Of a DNA stretch of 64,000 nt, positions 59,421 through 64,000 are shown piece after piece; the stretch's first letter is position 1; the number at the start of each line of letters is the position of its first letter. The translations under genes and the position numbers were made by a program. Under the pieces are notes generated by a model, which was given only the letters and a program-made list of their open reading frames with translations, ran no database searches and had not been told where the DNA came from. This stretch comes from Cyrtodaria siliqua (taxonomy: Eukaryota > Mollusca > Bivalvia > Adapedonta > Hiatellidae): the NCBI GenBank assembly GCA_037043455.1, contig JAWPHD010001284.1, positions 124,001 through 188,000 of the forward strand, read 5' to 3'.

Positions 59421-59905
59421 ACTTAATATGTTGACATAATTTTGTATTTGGTGGGAAATGCGAACTTTCATAAATTAAAGGGAAACGCATCAATGTTGAA
59501 GTATTTACCAAGCTTTATCATAACACCGCGATGTATTAATCCAGTATCATTTCGAATGTAAACCTCCTTGTATATAATTAAATACAAGGCTATATATAAT
59601 TTGTGACTTTTTAAGATTTTCTTTGTAATGCTACCATATATTTAAATGTATCATGCAGATATGCACTTTTCTGCCTACTATATGGATGACCTAATAAAGT
59701 TGGCTTTATTAGGCAATGACCAATAAAGCAAAGCAATGCGAAATTCCTCGAGGTTTATTGTACGTAACGTAATTTGACGTCATGTACGTAACGTTATCTG
59801 ACGACATAAAACAAACAAAAAACAACAAAATGGTGGCGTTACATTCTGCGAAATAGATAATAATAGTAATTCATACAAAAAATGTGGGTACTCTACATGA
59901 TAAAT

Positions 59906-60020
59906 AGAATATTATGTCAGTGCCTTTTAATATCAAGTTTATTTGGTTCGGCACGAAAACCATGTTAGTTTAAGCCTCGCCTAATAAACGTGATAGTAAA
60001 AGGCACAGGCATAATATTCT
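59906..60020. mobile_element. Hairpin-forming miniature inverted repeat, 115 bp
   Basis: Arms 59906-59943 and 59983-60020 (AGAATATTATG, GTGCCTTTTA.TATCA, GTTTATT) are inverted with about five mismatches in 38 bases. The 39-base spacer includes GGCACGAAAACCATG. It lies within the insert that interrupts the duplicated segment. No target duplication identified. Confidence 0.65.
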
Positions 60021-60843
60021 CTATATATATCCGATGAAATATAATGTTCAAAACCAATTTGCTTTGAACTAGTCAAATAGTTATTATTAATAATGAATTG
60101 CACATATGCAAGTTATGTGGAAAATATACCGGGATGACTCTTGTTTAAAGTGTAAACTAATTTGCTGGTACATAATTATTAAAATGTAATATGTATCTTT
60201 TCATAAAAATGGTGTTGTTTTTCCCAATTTAATGGATGTTAACTGGAAAACAACAGGTTTTGACTGTAACACACTTTTTTTTTGTAATTTCTTACGATAT
60301 CGCGGTTTGTACCTATAACTCTTATGGCTTTCATTTGTTCCTGTTGATGATATAATGTTCATAAACCTGAAGACCCGTACTATAACTGGTTTATTTTGGA
60401 CTTGCTATATCTGGCAGTTATCGGTATACCCAACGACATTTTGTAAAACAATAACAATATTAGAGCTATGGTACAAAATCGTTGTAGCATATTTTTTCTT
60501 GTATATGCAATTTATGGCTGCGGCCCTCCAGAAGCAGTATTAATCGGATATACTCGAAAAACAATGCTATACATATTACGTGTACTAAAAATACATATAA
60601 AAAATAAGGTCATATAAACATGTGTCACTCTATATCCACCAGACATGCTTTAAGTCATCTGTTTGAATCCGCTATGTAAAAGAACGCAACTTAACTACTG
60701 ATCCAAACGAGAAAATGTGTCCACAGGACATGGATATACTGTTATCCCTGTTAGTCACATAACAAAGTCAACAAAGGGTGTATGTCAAGGTCATTCTGGT
60801 AACGTTAGCGGTCGTATATATGTTAGCTTATATGAATAGTAAT

Positions 60844-61040
60844 GAAATGATCCTCATTGAAGCAACAAACACAAACAAGAGAGAAAGTAGCAGACTCGGT
60901 TTATTGAGTCTTCTCATGAGAGGTAATATATATAAGGTGTAAAACCTCTCACGCCCCTTAGCACCGGTTTAAGCTGTATTATACTTTAAAGCCACGAAGA
61001 ATGGGCTTAATGATCCCAAAGGACCAGTAAATAATAACAC
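60844..61040 (-). repeat. LTR-like / hairpin-polyA unit, solo copy
   Basis: The minus strand starts TGTTATTATTTACTGGTCC and ends near GTTGCTTCAATGAGGATCA; the AATAAAC lies between AGACTC and GAGTCT. It is absent from the corresponding position of the 46190-47480 copy, so it inserted after the duplication. Confidence 0.65.
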
Positions 61041-61221
61041 TACTGGTTGAACGGTGTATGAATGTCAGTTTGTGAGATATCAACTAAACTAACATAGTAT
61101 GAACTGTAGGTCAAGGTCATTATTACTGACTTTCTTTTTGTAAGAACATACTTTTAACATATATATCTTTTATAACGTTTAAAAGTGGAATGTTTTTCGG
61201 TACCTGAATATTGGCCCTTAT

Positions 61222-63905
61222 AAATGACGCTACTCCATCAGGGCTACCGTTACCACAAACTTCGAATACTTCGAATAACCTTTGCACAATGTTATTATCG
61301 TGACTCTGACCTACTTTTAAAATATAAAAGAACTCTTCTGCGACATGGACACTTCGTAAGATCCTTGGTCATAATCACTTTCAAACAATCTTTATTAAAC
61401 TTGAAAAAAAGTTAATCAAAAGAGGTTATGACCCTATCGTTTTGCAACACACTTCATGTTTAGTGGTTGACCCATGTACAGTTCGCCACTATGCTTTCCT
61501 CTTCGATTGTGTGATGACCGGACAGAGTGTGGACACTATGATGACGTCTACCTAAATCCTTATAGGACTGTAGCGCTTGATGTTTGTCTTTAATCTTGTC
61601 TTGTCGTACTCTTAACGGTTTGTTCTCTTGTTGCTCTGACCTTTTAAGTCACTGAGTACTTACTTTGTGGCTTTCTAGACTTTTGTTTATAATATATACA
61701 CATGATCGTTTATGTGTTTTACTTATATATATATATATATACTAAACCAAGTTGCTAAATACCTATCTAAGAATATGTCAATACTATTCTCATTGTTTTG
61801 TGTATTTTGAGCTTCATTAGAGATACGGTTAAATTGCAAAATAACGAGTGTAAATCGTCTGCTCTGATTGCATGAACATATTTTAAAAAATCTAAGTAAA
61901 TGTGTTTTCTTAGAAATAAGTTATAACACTTATACAACTGAGTATATAGGATTTTATTAAGTACTTCGAATTAGTGAAGCTTTCGATGTTCCTAATTCTA
62001 AAATATGCCAGTTAAAATTATTTTGACATCATGTTTTACTAGCATTACCACTACAAATGCGTTTGCAAAAGAATTGACTGAATTGGGGTTTTAAGGCGCA
62101 CCAACACATGAAAAGGTTATATGGCGCCTAAAAGGCATGAACATGCCAGGCTCATCTTCCATGTACATCGAGATAAAATATGGAAAATGGGCCTAGCTTG
62201 CAAAGAAATTTTCGAAATATTTAATGTTAATGCTGAATTACAGTTACTTGAATTTCTAACAATATTCAATTGAAAGGGAGGTAATTTAAGATTATCCATA
62301 TTTCATTTTTTTTATAGACGGAGAATCTGCGATAAATGGGTAAAAAAAAAAAAATCTATTATTTCATACCAATTTTATGAATTTTATATCTTTAAGCGAT
62401 CTTTGACCCATGTTATGTGTTTTATCAACACATTTTATGTTTTCATAGATAGATAACTTTATTTCCAAATTCCAATAGGCTTAAAAGCCCGTGAGGATAC
62501 AATATACAGTTACATAAAACATGGCAACAGTGTAGGATTTTACAAACAAGAAACTTTTGTTAATCTGAGACAGTCACAGCAAAATGCACGTATACTGGCG
62601 CGTACGCATGCACTCACTCAATCACTTACGCACTCCCGCGCACAACAATTTCTATCATTTGTTAAGTGGACTTAAGCATTGAGAAGGCGTATTACTACAT
62701 AATATAAATAAATACTGAACCATACATTTCATAACAAATTCGGTAAAATAAATTACCTATATTTACTAATTTCCATATAATGTTTCGTTTCGTAATTTAA
62801 ATGCTTTTAAAACAAAGGTACAACGCTTGTGAATATATACTTTATTTTGTGAATTTAGTAATTCCAAAAATTTTATCATGTTTGGCCTCTTGTAAAAATA
62901 TTGTGGAATGTATTGCTTTCTTAAGACAGTATTGGTTTGGCATTCCAACACAAAATGAAATTCATCTTCAAGTTTATTACAAAATAAACATAATCTATCA
63001 ATAACAGGAATTCTGTTTGGTTTAACCCATATTCCCGCTTCAATTTGCAACCTATGAGATGACACCCGTAATTTGGTAAGTGCTTGACACATTTTGAAAA
63101 TATTTATATTATCAAGATATAGTTGAAACTGAAAAGATGCAAAGCTCCTATAAAACACTGCTCTGGTGGAGATATCTAATCGACTATGCCAATTTTGAGC
63201 GAAATTGTCATTTAACCGTTGCTTTAATACTGCAAGAAATAAATTACAATTACCAACACTTTGTTGTAACCATACATCATAAAACCCAAGAGAGGACAAA
63301 AAGTGTTTCAACTGTGAAACCCAGTTTTTTTTGCGAGGATATATTTCACAGTCATTTAACATCATGTTATACACTATTTTTATATATTTACGTTCATGTA
63401 TGCTCATGATTTTTAACCAATATTTAACAATTATAAAATATCTTCTTGTACTAAATGATGTTCTACCAAATTCATATAAAGGGAGGGTAACTCTCAAAAG
63501 ATGTAACAATTTAAACAAAAAATAAATGTTTTAGAAACTATGGGTCAAAACAAAATACTTATCATATATCTATTCTAAGATACAAAAGTTGATACTTAGA
63601 CTTTTTGTTCAGTGTACCTAGTAATGCTGCCTTGTTTGTTAGAGATTATAACCTTGCAGTGATATCTTTATTTAAACTGTCCCGTTTATTGAGATGACGG
63701 TAAAGAGTGGTGCACTCCATAACCTGGTTTAAACCCCCAGCGACCTTGTTTTGCCGCTGACCGTTCCAAGGCGGTAAACCTATTGTCAACCCTTTTGTGT
63801 TTGTGGTACCTTTCATTCATATTTAAAGTTGTTCTTTGTTTCGATGTGTGTTTGTTACTGTCGTCCATGAATGTTTCTTGTCCTGTTCGATTGTTATATC
63901 TACTT
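61222..63905 (+). pseudogene. Penelope-like element 3' portion, copy 9, split by a LINE
   Basis: Coding part 61222-61553: HQGYRYHKLR, ITFAQCYYRDSDLLLKYK, a deletion that removes the SQPDFYGD segment, then KILGHNHFQT, KRGYDPIVLQHTSCLVVDP and DTMMTST with a stop near 61553. The 3' tail runs to about 61741, stops at a TATATA run, and resumes at about 63618 (TAATGCTGCCTTGTTTGTTA). It continues to TTCGATTGTTATATCTACTT near 63905. The split is explained by the inserted block 61742-63617. 5'-truncated: no RT catalytic motif remains. Confidence 0.75.
62447..63530 (-). pseudogene. Non-LTR retrotransposon, 5'-truncated copy with C-terminal ORF
   Basis: The minus-strand frame 63518-62766 (250 codons) is the C-terminal part of a LINE ORF2 of mollusc type. 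It includes KKNWVSQLKHFLSSLGFYDVW, FYRSFASFQFQLYL, and a cysteine-histidine block DRLCLFCNKLEDEFHFVLEC (about 62990-62930) that fits the zinc-binding region after the RT. It ends in KAFKLRNETLYGN. The 3' UTR finishes with GGCTTTTAAGCCTATTGG and AATAAAGTTATCTATCTATG (about 62470-62447), a polyA signal plus short tetranucleotide tail characteristic of LINE 3' ends. The frame is intact for 250 codons, which suggests a fairly young insertion. No RT domain is present because of 5' truncation. Confidence 0.75.
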
Positions 63906-64000
63906 GAGAGTAAAACTTTAATGGAAAGTATTCAAGAGTGAAACGCAGATTAAGGTAATTCATACTGACATACTTTTGGTAGGGACACAATGCTGTCATT

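Larger units (their letters stand above)
56840..64000 (+). repeat. Duplicated segment, second copy split by insertions
   Basis: Homologous blocks of 46190-47480 are separated by a foldback element (57265-59420), an insert at about 59670-60040, an LTR-like unit (60844-61040) and a PLE (61222-63905). Confidence 0.7.

Overview
This is AT-rich eukaryotic DNA, and its repeats suggest a bivalve mollusc (a heterodont such as a dreissenid would fit, but this is a judgement from repeat style, not a proof). The window holds no convincing host gene. I see no rRNA, intact tRNA, CRISPR array or bacterial-type operon. Almost every long reading frame belongs to a decayed mobile element.

Layout. 1-5.8 kb: the end of a Penelope-like (PLE) reverse transcriptase, a strong palindrome, a tandem array of about 350 bp units, a SINE relic and a TA-flanked MITE. 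5.85-9.1 kb: a tandem array of about 145 bp units full of AGGTCA half-sites, interrupted by a PLE 3' fragment. 9.3-21.4 kb: more dispersed mollusc-type repeats, a tandem dimer of an LTR-like unit (11.4-11.9 kb), a second PLE copy (12.8-14.6 kb) and a LINE C-terminal relic (17.0-17.8 kb). 22.07-27.5 kb: one nearly full-length but dead non-LTR retrotransposon (SGNH-hydrolase/zinc-knuckle ORF1; endonuclease/RT ORF2) inserted in a satellite. 28.3-30.3 kb: two adjacent tandem arrays and more mollusc repeats.

31.26-45.40 kb is the most remarkable object: a 14.1 kb unit with inverted ends starting TATGGAACG, flanked by perfect 6-bp direct repeats TTCCGC. Each roughly 3 kb arm carries, from the tip inwards, an array of 21-bp CATATAA repeats that is also an open frame of heptads, a gene for a small protein with two membrane segments, and a Maverick/Polinton-type DDE integrase. 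Both integrases are broken and share one frameshift, so the composite was probably mobilised in trans. Its 7 kb centre has been colonised by PLE fragments, a MITE and other repeats.

45.7-64 kb: PLE fragments, a SINE, a 600 bp GAAT/ATCA microsatellite, a tandem array at 51.9-52.9 kb, and a duplicated segment (46.2-47.5 kb versus 56.8-64 kb). Its second copy was split by a foldback element, a hairpin element, an LTR-like unit and a PLE, and that PLE was itself split by a LINE. The duplicated pair gives an internal chronology of insertions.

All coordinates of repeat edges are by eye and good to about 10-30 bp unless a target duplication is quoted.
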